A DNA stretch of 64,000 nucleotides from an uncultured Pelagibacteraceae bacterium (GTDB taxonomy: Bacteria > Pseudomonadota > Alphaproteobacteria > Pelagibacterales > Pelagibacteraceae), in the NCBI GenBank assembly GCA_902587515.1, contig CACILM010000004.1:57501-121500 (forward strand), read 5' to 3'. Below, one piece after another: positions 36,927 through 47,017 of this stretch (position 1 is its first letter; every line of letters starts with the position of its first letter). A program made the position numbers and the translations under genes. The notes under the pieces are model-generated. The model was not told the origin of the DNA and searched no databases. It saw nothing but the letters and a program-made list of their open reading frames with translations.

Positions 36927-37900
36927 GTTCAGAGCAATTATTAAAAAAACCAGATATAAAACTTTCTGTAAAGCAAACTTTTGGATTTGACAGTGATATG
37001 AAAGTTGGGGCATTTTCCAAGAAAAATGACTATGTTCCAAAAATTGATCCAGATTATAAATTTGATAAAGATACAACTCTTGCAATTATTGCAGGTTTTT
37101 CATTCAACAAAAGAGTTTTGATACAGGGATACCATGGCACTGGTAAGTCTACACATATAGAGCAAGTTGCAGCAAGATTGAATTGGCCATGCATAAGAGT
37201 AAATCTAGACAGCCACATAAGTAGAATAGATTTAATTGGAAAAGATGCAATTATATTAAAAGATGGTAAACAGGTAACAGAATTTAAAGAGGGCATACTT
37301 CCATGGTCTATACAAAACCCGGTAGCCTTAGTTTTTGATGAGTACGACGCAGGGAGGCCAGATGTTATGTTCGTTATACAAAGAGTTTTAGAAAATGAGG
37401 GGAATTTTACATTATTAGATAAAAATAAAGTCTTAGAACAACATGATTTTTTTAGAATATTTGCGACTACAAATACAGTCGGTCTTGGAGATACTACGGG
37501 GCTTTATCATGGAACTCAGCAAATAAACCAAGGTCAGATGGATAGATGGAACATCGTTTCCACTTTAAATTATCTTCCTTTTGAAAAAGAATTAGAAATA
37601 GTTTTGGCAAAAAATAAAAACTTTAACAATAAAGAAGGAAAAGATTTATTATCAAACATGATAAAAGTTGCTGATCTTACTAGAAAAGGTTTTATCAATG
37701 GTGATATATCAACAGTGATGAGTCCTAGAACAGTTTTGCATTGGGCTGAAAATACAGACATTTTTAAAGACAAAGGATACGCTTTTAGAATAACGTTTCT
37801 TAATAAATGCGACGATCTAGAAAAAAAAATAATCTCTGAGTATTATCAAAGATGTTTCGGTGAAGACCTTCCGGAGTCTTCAATAAATGTTTCTTTATAA
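36923..37900 (+). CDS. cobS: CobS-like AAA+ ATPase (cobaltochelatase subunit family)
   Basis: A 325-aa MoxR-like AAA+ protein of the CobS family. Walker [10 protein letters not shown] is at residues 69-77, followed by the Walker B-like LVFDEYDAG and sensor region [19 protein letters not shown]. In aerobic B12 synthesis CobS and CobT drive CobN in cobalt insertion. No CobN or other cobalamin gene is in this window. The coupled cobT overlaps it by 14 bp. Confidence 0.92.
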   Translation: MSSEQLLKKPDIKLSVKQTFGFDSDMKVGAFSKKNDYVPKIDPDYKFDKDTTLAIIAGFSFNKRVLIQGYHGTGKSTHIEQVAARLNWPCIRVNLDSHISRIDLIGKDAIILKDGKQVTEFKEGILPWSIQNPVALVFDEYDAGRPDVMFVIQRVLENEGNFTLLDKNKVLEQHDFFRIFATTNTVGLGDTTGLYHGTQQINQGQMDRWNIVSTLNYLPFEKELEIVLAKNKNFNNKEGKDLLSNMIKVADLTRKGFINGDISTVMSPRTVLHWAENTDIFKDKGYAFRITFLNKCDDLEKKIISEYYQRCFGEDLPESSINVSL

Positions 37901-39701
37901 AGTGAATACCAAAAAAGAAAAATTAGAAAATTTTAAAGTCGCAATTAGTTCAACAGTAAAATCTTTATCAAATTATCCAAAAATTGAAGTTTCATTTGGT
38001 AATCAAATATCCAAAACTGACCAAAAATTAATTAAATTACCTGATTTGAATTCTATTAATAATAAAATTAATTACGAGGAAATAAGGGCTATAGCTGATT
38101 CTAAGTCTTTGATGGTCAGGTTCTCTGACGAAAGAATTTTAAAAAATTATGAGCCTGAAGGAAATGTATCTAAAAAACTTTACAAGATTTCAGAAAAAAT
38201 AAGATGTGAGGTGATAGGCTCAAATTATTTTAAAGGAGTAAAAAATAATATTGAAAAATTCTATAAATATAGAATTGCCGAATTGGATCTTAAGAACAGT
38301 GAGGATAAAATAGTTGAGTCATTTGAAAATTTTTTAAGAATTAAATTCTTTGATTTTAAAAACGATAAAGAAATTGAAAAAAAGTTAAAATCTTTTACGA
38401 AAGACATTAGTGACCAATTTAAAGGTAAAATCGGGGAATTAAAAGAGCTAGCTATAGATCAAGAGAGATTTAATTCAACTATTTCACAGCTTATTTCTGA
38501 AATGAGTTTAGATGAAAATTTTGATGATGAAGAAAAAAGGGACCAGGAAAACGAAAATAATGATAAACAATCAAAACCCGAAAATAATGACCAAAAAACT
38601 AAGAATAAAGAAGAAAAAAATGAGGAAATGTCTATAGAAAGTGGAGTTCCAGATTTAGAAAATGAGGCAAAAGAGTCTGACACGCCAGATGAATCTGTAG
38701 AATTAGAGGATAGTTCTAGGCCTGATCTTAAAAAAAAGAATATAAATAAATTTGGTGATTTGAAATATAAAACATATACGGAAGAATTCGATGAAATAAT
38801 CAAGGCAGAAGAACTTGAAAGCGATGAAGAGTTATCTAGACTTAGAAAAAATCTTGATCAGCAATTATTACAACTTAAAAATTTTATTTCTAAATTAGCT
38901 AATAAATTACAAAGAAAATTACTAGCTAAACAAAATAGATCCTGGAATTTTGATTTGGAGGAAGGTTTATTAGACACATCAAAGCTTACAAGAGTTATCA
39001 TGGATCCTTTTAATTCTTTATCGTTTAAAAAAGAAAAAGATATAGAATTTAAAGATACCTTAGTAACTATTTTAATTGATAACTCAGGTTCGATGAGAGG
39101 TAAACCTATTTCAGTAGCAGCAATTTGTGCAGATATTCTCTCAAGAACTTTAGAAAGATGTATGGTCAAAGTTGAAATATTAGGATTTACCACTAAACAT
39201 TGGAAAGGTGGTTCATCTAGGGAAAAATGGATGAAAAATAATAAACCAAGTTTTCCAGGTAGATTAAATGATTTAAGACATATTATTTACAAATCTGCAG
39301 ACACTCACTGGCGGCAAGCAAAAAATAATATGGGTTTGATGTTAAAAGAGGGTTTATTAAAAGAGAATATTGACGGAGAAGCTTTAAAATGGGCTTATAA
39401 TAAAATGTATAAAAGAAAAGAGGAAAGAAAAATTTTAATGGTGATATCAGATGGGGCTCCTGTAGATGACTCCACTCTTTCAACTAATACTAGCGATTAC
39501 CTTGAGTCAAATTTAAAAAGAACTGTTCAATGGATAGAAACTAAATCCAATATAGAGTTGCTTGCAATTGGTATTGGTCATGATGTAACACGATATTATA
39601 ATAAAGCAGTCAAAATTACTGATGTTCAAGATTTAGGGGACGTTATGATAAATCAATTGAGTGATTTATTTGTTGAAAAAAATAAAAAAACTTTACATTA
39701 A
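37887..39701 (+). CDS. cobT: CobT-like protein with C-terminal VWA domain
   Basis: A 604-aa partner of CobS. A helical N-terminal half (about 1-215) is followed by a very acidic Glu/Asp/Asn-rich linker (about 215-290). The C-terminal von Willebrand A domain has its MIDAS motif at Asp398-x-Ser-x-Ser (DNSGS). CobT_C-type residues follow, including [14 protein letters not shown]. The architecture is complete. The last 4 bp overlap the convergent transporter gene. Whether it serves cobalt chelation or another chaperone-like role is open. Confidence 0.92.
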   Translation: MFLYKVNTKKEKLENFKVAISSTVKSLSNYPKIEVSFGNQISKTDQKLIKLPDLNSINNKINYEEIRAIADSKSLMVRFSDERILKNYEPEGNVSKKLYKISEKIRCEVIGSNYFKGVKNNIEKFYKYRIAELDLKNSEDKIVESFENFLRIKFFDFKNDKEIEKKLKSFTKDISDQFKGKIGELKELAIDQERFNSTISQLISEMSLDENFDDEEKRDQENENNDKQSKPENNDQKTKNKEEKNEEMSIESGVPDLENEAKESDTPDESVELEDSSRPDLKKKNINKFGDLKYKTYTEEFDEIIKAEELESDEELSRLRKNLDQQLLQLKNFISKLANKLQRKLLAKQNRSWNFDLEEGLLDTSKLTRVIMDPFNSLSFKKEKDIEFKDTLVTILIDNSGSMRGKPISVAAICADILSRTLERCMVKVEILGFTTKHWKGGSSREKWMKNNKPSFPGRLNDLRHIIYKSADTHWRQAKNNMGLMLKEGLLKENIDGEALKWAYNKMYKRKEERKILMVISDGAPVDDSTLSTNTSDYLESNLKRTVQWIETKSNIELLAIGIGHDVTRYYNKAVKITDVQDLGDVMINQLSDLFVEKNKKTLH

Positions 39702-40273
39702 AGTTTTATTCTAGAACCTGACGTATCTGTATAATCTTTAATTTTAAATAATAAGATTCTAAATGGAATTAACATCATTAAGGTAATAAGCATTTTTACT
39801 ATTAAATCGCCAGCAGCCAGTGTTACCCAAGGAACTTCGGTTCCGTAAAAAGCAATGGAAAAAAACAACAAAGTATCAGTAATTGAACCTAAAGTTGAAG
39901 ATGCTAACGGGGCTACAAACCATACTTTTTTTCTTAAATAATCAAAAATATTAACATCTAAATTCTGAGCTATAAAAAAAGCTAAACCAGAACCAATAGC
40001 TATTCTAATTGAAATAATATCTGAGAAATTAGTAGACACAAATAAAGTAAGCAGTATTCCGATTGTAAATCCGATAAACACAACTTTTCTTGCCACCAAC
40101 TTTCCGTAAGCTCTATTCGCTAAATCTGTAATTAAAAAAGTGATTGGATAACTAAAAGCCCCATAAGTTAGTATTTCATCTAAACCAAATTTTTGAATAG
40201 GGTATTGAACCAAATAGTTTGAAGCTACTACCACAACTCCCATCATGATTGATAGCTTGTAAAATAAACCCAT
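39698..40273 (-). CDS. VUT family transporter (YhhQ-like, queuosine precursor)
   Basis: A 191-aa integral-membrane protein with about six helices. The family features are the N-terminal membrane segment followed by [17 protein letters not shown] (conserved D and N/E residues) and a later [14 protein letters not shown]. YhhQ members import queuosine precursors such as preQ0/preQ1. The substrate here is by family only. Confidence 0.88.
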   Translation of the reverse strand: MGLFYKLSIMMGVVVVASNYLVQYPIQKFGLDEILTYGAFSYPITFLITDLANRAYGKLVARKVVFIGFTIGILLTLFVSTNFSDIISIRIAIGSGLAFFIAQNLDVNIFDYLRKKVWFVAPLASSTLGSITDTLLFFSIAFYGTEVPWVTLAAGDLIVKMLITLMMLIPFRILLFKIKDYTDTSGSRIKL

Positions 40274-40275
40274 TT

Positions 40276-40554
40276 TTATGATTTAGCTGAGATAGATGCT
40301 TTAATTTTTTTTACTTTTTTTGATAATTTTCTATTCCTTGCTGATAACAAAAATTTATCAAGTCCTCCCTTAAAATCTACTGTTCTTAAAGCTGAGTTAG
40401 CAACATTTAATTTTATATCTTTTTTTAAAATATCGCTCCTAAAAGTTATTTTTTTTAAGTTCGGTAAAAACCTTCGTTTAGTTTTGTTTTTAGCATGACT
40501 AACGTTGTGGCCTTTCAATGGTGATACACCTGTTAATTCGCATCTTTTAGACAT
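40276..40554 (-). CDS. rpmB: 50S ribosomal protein L28
   Basis: A 92-aa protein with the L28 opening MSKRCELTGVSPLKGHNVSH, then NKTKRRFLPNLKK and the ALRTVDFKGGLDKFLL C-terminal region. It is 2 nt upstream of the VUT transporter gene. Confidence 0.96.
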   Translation of the reverse strand: MSKRCELTGVSPLKGHNVSHAKNKTKRRFLPNLKKITFRSDILKKDIKLNVANSALRTVDFKGGLDKFLLSARNRKLSKKVKKIKASISAKS

Positions 40555-40595
40555 AAATTTTTCCTAGAGTTATATAATTGTAGCAACAAGATGGG

Positions 40596-41642
40596 TCAAG
40601 CATTAATTCCAATTGCTTCATCTATTTTTTTAAGGTTTTCTTTTTTCAAAATTGAAATTAAGTCTTTTTTTATATCTTTTACAATGCCAGGTCCTTTAAA
40701 AACCATACCTGTGTAAAGTTGAACAGCATTAGCACCTGCACTTATTTTTTCAAAGGCTGCTTTACCGGAGTCTACACCGCCCACACCAATAATTTGTATT
40801 TTTCCTTTTGTTTCATTGTAAAATTTTTTTATTAATTGTGTAGATCTGTCTCTTAGTGGCTGCCCTGATAACCCGCCTCTTTCATTTTTTTTCAAATCAC
40901 TTAAATTTTTTCGGTTAATTTCTGTCGTATTTGAAACAATTATTGCAGAAATTTCATATTTAATAATTAATTCAATTATTTTACTAATTTCATTATCATC
41001 GATATCCGGTGAAAGTTTCACTGCCAATGGCTTTGATAGACTATTTTCTTTTTTTATTTTGTTAATACCGATCAGAAGTTTTTCTAGTTCTTTTTGATCA
41101 TGAAAATCTCTAAGCCCTTCAGTATTAGGAGAAGATATATTTATTGTTACATAACTAGCATAAGGAGACATTTTTTTTAGGCATGAATAAAAGTCCTCTT
41201 CTTTATTTAGTGTATCTTTGTTTGGACCGATATTAATTCCTAAAAAACCATCTGGTAAATTATTTGATATTCTTTTGAAAATAATTTCTGATCCATGATT
41301 ATTAAAACCTAGTCGATTAATTAAAGCTTCATCTTTTTCTAATCTAAATACTCTAGGTTTAGGATTTCCGAGTTGTCTTTTTGGAGTCACCGTTCCAACC
41401 TCTACAAATCCGTAACCAAATTTAAATAATGAGTTGTATACTTCAGCACTCTTATCGAAACCAGCTGCTAGTCCAATTGGGTTAGGCAATTTTTCATTAA
41501 ATAAAGAAGTCTCAAGCATCTCTTCTTCATCTACGTTAAAAATACTTTTCGGAAGAACATTAAATTTTAAAGATTTTATCGCTAAATCATGCGCAACTTC
41601 AGGATCTAGCGAGAAGATATAAGGTCTTAAAATTGAAAACAT
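40596..41642 (-). CDS. pyrD: Dihydroorotate dehydrogenase (quinone), class 2
   Basis: Oxidises dihydroorotate in pyrimidine synthesis, passing electrons to ubiquinone at the membrane. The 348-aa FMN enzyme has an N-terminal amphipathic region and the class 2 features NRLGFNNHG and NISSPNTEGLRD with the catalytic serine. The GVGGVDSGKAAFEKI phosphate-binding loop is also present. Its start shares one base with the lysS stop. Confidence 0.95.
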   Translation of the reverse strand: MFSILRPYIFSLDPEVAHDLAIKSLKFNVLPKSIFNVDEEEMLETSLFNEKLPNPIGLAAGFDKSAEVYNSLFKFGYGFVEVGTVTPKRQLGNPKPRVFRLEKDEALINRLGFNNHGSEIIFKRISNNLPDGFLGINIGPNKDTLNKEEDFYSCLKKMSPYASYVTINISSPNTEGLRDFHDQKELEKLLIGINKIKKENSLSKPLAVKLSPDIDDNEISKIIELIIKYEISAIIVSNTTEINRKNLSDLKKNERGGLSGQPLRDRSTQLIKKFYNETKGKIQIIGVGGVDSGKAAFEKISAGANAVQLYTGMVFKGPGIVKDIKKDLISILKKENLKKIDEAIGINA

Positions 41643-43204
41643 TAGTTTATCCTATCATTTATTAATTCAATTGTTTCCTTAAGTCCAAAAAAACTTATAA
41701 AAAAACCAATTCTTGGTCCATTTTCTTCCCCAAATACAACTTCATAAATAAGTTTAAACCAATCCTTTAAATTTTTACCATAACCATTTTCTTTTCCAAC
41801 ACTATAGACATGCGTTTGAATTTCTTCCGGGGTTAAAGATTTATCAATTTCTTTAAGCTTAATAATTAAATTTTCCAAAGCTTTTTTTTCTTGAGTGTTA
41901 GGTTTTTTAAACTTTTTGTTTGGCTCAACTTTATCTTTAAAATAATTTACAGCATAATCTGTAAGACTATCTAAAATTTTATAATCTTTTGGATTAATTT
42001 CTTTATGAAACTTATTTATGAATTTCCAAAGGATAATTTTATTATCTGCATTACTAGATCCAACTAAATTCAGCAGCATCGAAAAAGGCATCACAATTTT
42101 CTCGTTAGGCGGATTTCCATTATGAACATGCCAAACTGGATTAAGAATTTGGTCTTTCAATTCTTGTGCAGGATATTTCTCAATTTGAGAGAGATATTCA
42201 TCCACTGTTTTTGGAACTACCTCAGAGTATAATTTTTTGGCTCTTTTTGGATTAGGATACATGTACATAGATAAACTTTCAGGAGATGCGTATCTCAACC
42301 ATTCCTCTATCGTAATTCCATTTCCCTTAGATTTTGAAATCTTTTCACCTTTTTCATCCAAAAATAATTCATAAGCGAAGCCATTGGGAGGGTTTTTTCC
42401 TAATGTACGACATATTTTATTTGATAATGTGGCGCTTTCTATTAAATCTTTGCCATACATTTCAAAATCAACATCAAAAGTAAACCAACGCATTGCCCAG
42501 TCAACTTTCCATTGTAATTTGCAATTACCATTTAAAATATTCGTTTCAATTTTTTCGTTTTTATTATCAAAAACAACTTTTCCTGTTTTTTTATCCATAC
42601 TTAATAGTGGTATCTCAAGCACTCTACCGGAGTCCGGACAAATAGGTAAAAAAGGACAATAAGTTTTTCTTCTCTCTTCTCTTAATGTAGGTAAAATTAT
42701 ATTCATTATTTCGTCGTATTTTTCAAGAACTCGCATGAGAGAGTCGTTAAAAACCCCATTTTTATAGTTCTCTGTTGAGCTTTTAAAATCAAATTTAAAA
42801 TTGAATTTTTTTAAAAAAGCTTTCAGCATTTCATTATTATGTTCGCCAAAACTTTTAAATTTCTTAAAAGGATCAGGTATTGCTGTTAAAGGTTTTCCTA
42901 AATTTTTTTTTAATATTTCATTATTGGGAACATTTTCAGGTACTTTTCTTAAACCATCCATGTCATCTGAGAAGGTAATTAACTCATGATCAATTTTTTG
43001 AATATGATTAAGGGCATTAATCATCATAGTAGTTCTTGCTACTTCGCCAAAAGTTCCTATATGTGGAAGACCACTAGGTCCATAACCGGTCTGAAAAGTA
43101 ATTTTTTTCTTTTTTGAAATAATAGCTTTTCTATCTTTAAGGAGTTTTCTGACTTCAACAAATGGCCATGAAGAAGTAGATTGAATTATATTATTATCAA
43201 GCAT
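41642..43204 (-). CDS. lysS: Lysine--tRNA ligase, class I
   Basis: Charges tRNA-Lys. This is the class I (Rossmann-fold) LysRS, unrelated to the class II E. coli enzyme. The HIGH motif is HIGT (in GYGPSGLPHIGTFGE) and the KMSKS motif is KISKSKG. The 520-aa length is normal for LysK. Class I LysRS is common in alphaproteobacteria and archaea. No class II lysS was seen in the window. Confidence 0.95.
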   Translation of the reverse strand: MLDNNIIQSTSSWPFVEVRKLLKDRKAIISKKKKITFQTGYGPSGLPHIGTFGEVARTTMMINALNHIQKIDHELITFSDDMDGLRKVPENVPNNEILKKNLGKPLTAIPDPFKKFKSFGEHNNEMLKAFLKKFNFKFDFKSSTENYKNGVFNDSLMRVLEKYDEIMNIILPTLREERRKTYCPFLPICPDSGRVLEIPLLSMDKKTGKVVFDNKNEKIETNILNGNCKLQWKVDWAMRWFTFDVDFEMYGKDLIESATLSNKICRTLGKNPPNGFAYELFLDEKGEKISKSKGNGITIEEWLRYASPESLSMYMYPNPKRAKKLYSEVVPKTVDEYLSQIEKYPAQELKDQILNPVWHVHNGNPPNEKIVMPFSMLLNLVGSSNADNKIILWKFINKFHKEINPKDYKILDSLTDYAVNYFKDKVEPNKKFKKPNTQEKKALENLIIKLKEIDKSLTPEEIQTHVYSVGKENGYGKNLKDWFKLIYEVVFGEENGPRIGFFISFFGLKETIELINDRIN

Positions 43205-43297
43205 TATTATGGTTTATTAAATTTTATACGCAAAATACATACTTTAATGTAAGATATTAAGTTGAATTTTAGAACTATATAAATAATCTCATTTAAA

Positions 43298-44746
43298 ATG
43301 GCTACTAACAAAACTGTCTTTTTTTTAATAGGTATATTATTGATCGTTTTAGGGACATCTATGATTGCGCCCTATTCGTTACAATTAATTTTTAAAGAAG
43401 GAAGTCATAGTTTTCTTTCGGCATCTATCGTTACCATTTTTATAGGGACTTTATTTGTATTAGGAAATCTTGAAAAAGAATTTAAATTAAATTTAAGACA
43501 AACTTTTCTATTTTCATCTTTAGCTTGGTTTATGGTAGCGGTTTTTGGAAGTTTGCCTTTTTTACTTTCAGCACAAGAATTTAGCTTTAGCGAAGCTTTC
43601 TTTGAAAGTATGTCAGGGATAACAACAACCGGTGCTACGATTATTTCAGATTTGGATAGTAGCCCGAAAAGTATTTTACTTTGGAGAGCTATAATGCAGT
43701 GGTTGGGTGGAATTGGAATTGTAGTAATGGCAATTACAATACTTCCATTATTACAAGTGGGTGGAATGCAATTATTTAAAATGGAGGGGCCCGACAGCAC
43801 AGAAAAAATTTTACCTAGAACTATTGAAGTAGCCGCTACAATAATTTCTGTTTATATAATTCTTACTTTTCTATGTAGTTTTTTTTACTGGATTTTTGGA
43901 ATGACAGTGTTTGACAGCGTAAGTCATTCTATGACAACTATTGCAACAGGGGGTTTTTCTACACATGATGACTCAATCGGTTTTTTTAAAAACCCAAATA
44001 TTGAAATAGTCGCAAGTATATTTATAATTTTAGGTAGTATTCCTTTTATTTCGTACTTGAAGTTCGCTCAAGGAAATAAAAAAGTTTTTTTTAATGATGT
44101 TCAAATAAAAGGTTTGATTTATTTATTATTGATCTCAATTACAATAATGTTTTTATACTTATTATTTACAAACTATGAAGCAAATATATATGATAAAATT
44201 AGAATTTCCTCTTTTAATGTAATTTCAATACTATCAGGTACAGGATATGTTACTGATGACTTTGGGCTATGGGGAAAATTTTCTTTAATTTTTTTTTTGT
44301 TTTTAATGTTTATTGGAGGTTGTGCTGGTTCTACAGCTTGTGGAATAAAAATTTTTAGATTACAAATGCTTTTAATTTTTTTAAAAAATCAAATAAAGAA
44401 ACTAATTTCTCCTAATAGTGTGATTATAATTAAATATAATAATCAAAAAATTTCAGATAGTTTTATTAATTCTGTAATCATCTTTATATTTACCTTTTTA
44501 TTTATTTTTTTAATCATTGCGATGCTACTGTCAATTAGTGGGCTTGATTTTATTACATCTATTTCAGGTGCAGCTAGTTCAATTTCAAATGTTGGGCCAG
44601 GACTCGGAGATATGATAGGCCCTAATGGAAATTATAAAGATATACCTGACCTCTCAAAATGGATATTATCATTTGGAATGTTACTTGGAAGATTAGAGCT
44701 TTTTGCAGTTTTAGTTTTATTCTTTCCATCGTTTTGGAGAAATTAA
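43298..44746 (+). CDS. trkH: Potassium uptake protein TrkH family
   Basis: A 482-aa multi-pass membrane protein with the four pore-loop repeats of Trk/Ktr channels. They are visible as ESMSGITTTGATI, SMTTIATGGFSTHD, NVISILSGTGYVTDDFG and ISNVGPGLG. Works with a cytosolic TrkA gate for K+ uptake; no trkA is in the window. It is 3 nt upstream of the next gene. Confidence 0.93.
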   Translation: MATNKTVFFLIGILLIVLGTSMIAPYSLQLIFKEGSHSFLSASIVTIFIGTLFVLGNLEKEFKLNLRQTFLFSSLAWFMVAVFGSLPFLLSAQEFSFSEAFFESMSGITTTGATIISDLDSSPKSILLWRAIMQWLGGIGIVVMAITILPLLQVGGMQLFKMEGPDSTEKILPRTIEVAATIISVYIILTFLCSFFYWIFGMTVFDSVSHSMTTIATGGFSTHDDSIGFFKNPNIEIVASIFIILGSIPFISYLKFAQGNKKVFFNDVQIKGLIYLLLISITIMFLYLLFTNYEANIYDKIRISSFNVISILSGTGYVTDDFGLWGKFSLIFFLFLMFIGGCAGSTACGIKIFRLQMLLIFLKNQIKKLISPNSVIIIKYNNQKISDSFINSVIIFIFTFLFIFLIIAMLLSISGLDFITSISGAASSISNVGPGLGDMIGPNGNYKDIPDLSKWILSFGMLLGRLELFAVLVLFFPSFWRN

Positions 44747-44749
44747 ATT

Positions 44750-46123
44750 ATGGAAATTTATAAAAAACAGTCGTTATCAGAGACATTCAAAGTTTATTAC
44801 GACAAGCGAATGATTAAGATTTTGCTTCTAGGAGCAATAAGTGGTTTTCCATGGGTTATTATAGGAAGCAGTTTAAGTCTTTGGTTAAAAGAGGATGGAT
44901 TAAGTAGAAGCACTATTGGTTGGGCAGGATTAATATTTGCAGTGTATGCTTTTAATTATCTTTGGGCACCCATAATTGACAGAATAAAAATTCCTTGGTT
45001 AACAAAAAAAGTAGGCCATAGACGCGGATGGATAATTACCATGCAATCAATAATTTTAGCTAGTTTAATTTTTTGGAGTTTAATTAATCCAACTACAAAC
45101 TTAGCTTTAGTAATAAGTATTGGACTTATAATAGCTATAGCCTCTGCAACACAAGATATAACAGTTGATGCTCTCAGAATAGAACAAATTGGTGAACATG
45201 AGGGAAAATCAATGCAGGCTGGTGCAGCTATGGCTGTCGTTGGTTGGTGGACAGGATATAAATTAGGTGGAGTTATTGCACTAAATACAGCTGAATTTTT
45301 TCAAAATTTAGGGTTAGAAAATTACTGGCAAACTACTTTTTTAATTTTAGGGATTGTAATTATTGTTTGTAATATTGGTTTGATGTTTATTAATGAACCT
45401 CAACCTTTAGAAAGAACAGAGTCTCAAAGGCAAACTGATAAAATGATTGAGGGAAAGTTAGGCTCATCAAATATAATGACAAAATCTGCTGCATGGCTGA
45501 CTGGTACAATTGTAGGCCCAGTAATAAGTTTTTTTAAAAAAAATGGTTTTAATATAGCGATAGCGATTTTAGGATTTGTCTTTCTTTTTAAAATTGGTGA
45601 AGCATTTTTAGGTAGAATGTCAGTTATTTTTTACAAAGAAATTGGTTTTACTAAATCTGATATTGCCCTTTACTCTAAGGGTTTAGGTTGGATCACGACT
45701 GTAATTTTCACATTAATAGGTGGTTTATTTGCTATAAGATCAGGTGTAATCAAGGCAATGTTTGTGTCAGGAATATTAATGGCATCGACAAATCTTTTAT
45801 TTTCTCTTTTGGCTTGGTATGGAAAATCTGAATTGTTGTTCGCAGTTGCAGTAATTTTCGATGATATGGCGGCAGCATTTGCTACCGTTGCCTTTGTTGC
45901 GTTTATTTCAATGCTTGTTGATAGAACTTATACAGCTACACAATATGCTTTGTTATCATCAATCGGAACTGCTGGGAGAACAACTTTAGCAGCGTCTTCT
46001 GGTGCTTTGGTAGATTGGTTGAATGGGGATTGGGGAATATTTTTTATAATTACAGCAATAATGGTAATACCTTCTCTTATATTTCTTTACATGATCAAAG
46101 ACAAGCTAAAGCTGAATGATTAA
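44750..46123 (+). CDS. AmpG-like major facilitator transporter
   Basis: A 457-aa, roughly twelve-helix transporter. Features of the AmpG/PAT branch of the MFS are visible: YAFNYLWAPIIDR, ASATQDITVDALRIE and an acidic helix region near FDDMAAAFATVAFVAFIS. AmpG imports anhydromuropeptides for cell-wall recycling. The adjacent NlpC/P60 hydrolase supports a peptidoglycan theme. The substrate is inferred. Confidence 0.88.
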   Translation: MEIYKKQSLSETFKVYYDKRMIKILLLGAISGFPWVIIGSSLSLWLKEDGLSRSTIGWAGLIFAVYAFNYLWAPIIDRIKIPWLTKKVGHRRGWIITMQSIILASLIFWSLINPTTNLALVISIGLIIAIASATQDITVDALRIEQIGEHEGKSMQAGAAMAVVGWWTGYKLGGVIALNTAEFFQNLGLENYWQTTFLILGIVIIVCNIGLMFINEPQPLERTESQRQTDKMIEGKLGSSNIMTKSAAWLTGTIVGPVISFFKKNGFNIAIAILGFVFLFKIGEAFLGRMSVIFYKEIGFTKSDIALYSKGLGWITTVIFTLIGGLFAIRSGVIKAMFVSGILMASTNLLFSLLAWYGKSELLFAVAVIFDDMAAAFATVAFVAFISMLVDRTYTATQYALLSSIGTAGRTTLAASSGALVDWLNGDWGIFFIITAIMVIPSLIFLYMIKDKLKLND

Positions 46124-46856
46124 ATATTTTACAAATAATTTTGAAATAATTAATTTATATAAAAGACCAACAACAAAATCTGAAGTAGTTACTCAAATGA
46201 TATATGGGGATAGCTTTTCAATTTTCAAAAAAAATAAAAATTGGCTTAGGATAAAAACAAAAGAAGATAATTATAAAGGATATATCAAAAATAAAAAATT
46301 TTCTGATTATATAAAACCAACTCACAAAATACATGTTTTAAGATCTACAATTTATAAATTTCCCAATAAACAAAAAAAAATAAGTGAACTATCTTTTTCA
46401 TCAAAGTTAAGGATTATTGATAAAAAATCAAAGTATTGTAAATTTTCTAAAGGTTGGGTTCATCAAAAAGATTTAAAACCATTATCTTTTAGGCATAAAA
46501 CACCTTTTGAAAAAATAAATATTTTTAAAAATATAAAGTACAAATGGGGTGGAAAATCTTTTAGGGGAATAGACTGTTCTGGTTTAATACAGATATTTCT
46601 GAATTTTAATAATAAGTTTTGTCCTAGAGATGCTAAGGACCAAGTAAAATTTTTTAAAAAAGAAATAAGATTTGAAAATATTAAAAAAAATGACATTATT
46701 TTTTGGAAAGGACATGTTGCGCTAGCAATATCAAAAACAAAACTTATTCATGCATATGGGCCAATGAAAAAAACCATAATAATGGGAATTGATGAAACTA
46801 TTAATAAAATTGAAAAGACAGCTAAACTTAAAGTAATTGGGATTAAAAGGCTATAA
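46116..46856 (+). CDS. NlpC/P60 family peptidase with SH3-like domains
   Basis: A 246-aa protein with two N-terminal SH3b-like regions (about 1-125) and a C-terminal NlpC/P60 domain. The catalytic cysteine is in GIDCSGL and the histidine in KGHVALAISK. No signal peptide is obvious, as in many alphaproteobacterial homologues. It probably cleaves D-Glu/DAP bonds of murein peptides, fitting with the AmpG-like gene it overlaps by 8 bp. Its last codons plus the downstream hairpin are duplicated at 50088-50228. Confidence 0.88.
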   Translation: MIKYFTNNFEIINLYKRPTTKSEVVTQMIYGDSFSIFKKNKNWLRIKTKEDNYKGYIKNKKFSDYIKPTHKIHVLRSTIYKFPNKQKKISELSFSSKLRIIDKKSKYCKFSKGWVHQKDLKPLSFRHKTPFEKINIFKNIKYKWGGKSFRGIDCSGLIQIFLNFNNKFCPRDAKDQVKFFKKEIRFENIKKNDIIFWKGHVALAISKTKLIHAYGPMKKTIIMGIDETINKIEKTAKLKVIGIKRL

Positions 46857-46960
46857 AAGGCAAAGGCAGCTTCAGTCTCCCTCCACTGCCCTTATTTATA
46901 TAATATTTGATTCTTGCAAAAATTATAAGTAACTTTTAGTTGACTGTGGATAATTTGACT
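46818..46960 (+). repeat. NlpC 3' end plus hairpin element, copy 1
   Basis: Covers the last codons of the NlpC gene (TAKLKVIGIKRL-stop) and a following hairpin element, with GGCAG (46865-46869) able to pair with CTGCC (46886-46890). A conserved A+T tail containing TTTTAGTTG and TGTGGATA follows. It is homologous to copy 2 at 50088-50228. The hairpin may also terminate the trkH-ampG-nlpC transcript. Confidence 0.85.
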
Positions 46961-47017
46961 TTAAAGATTAATGCCAATTATTACTTTAAGAGTTGTAAAT
47001 AGTTTATAAATATTAAA

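Noticed and set aside
46857-46900. Calling the hairpin a rho-independent terminator
   Set aside because: The stem is only 5-6 bp with a long loop and no T-run follows; the pattern conserved in two copies suggests some other or additional role.
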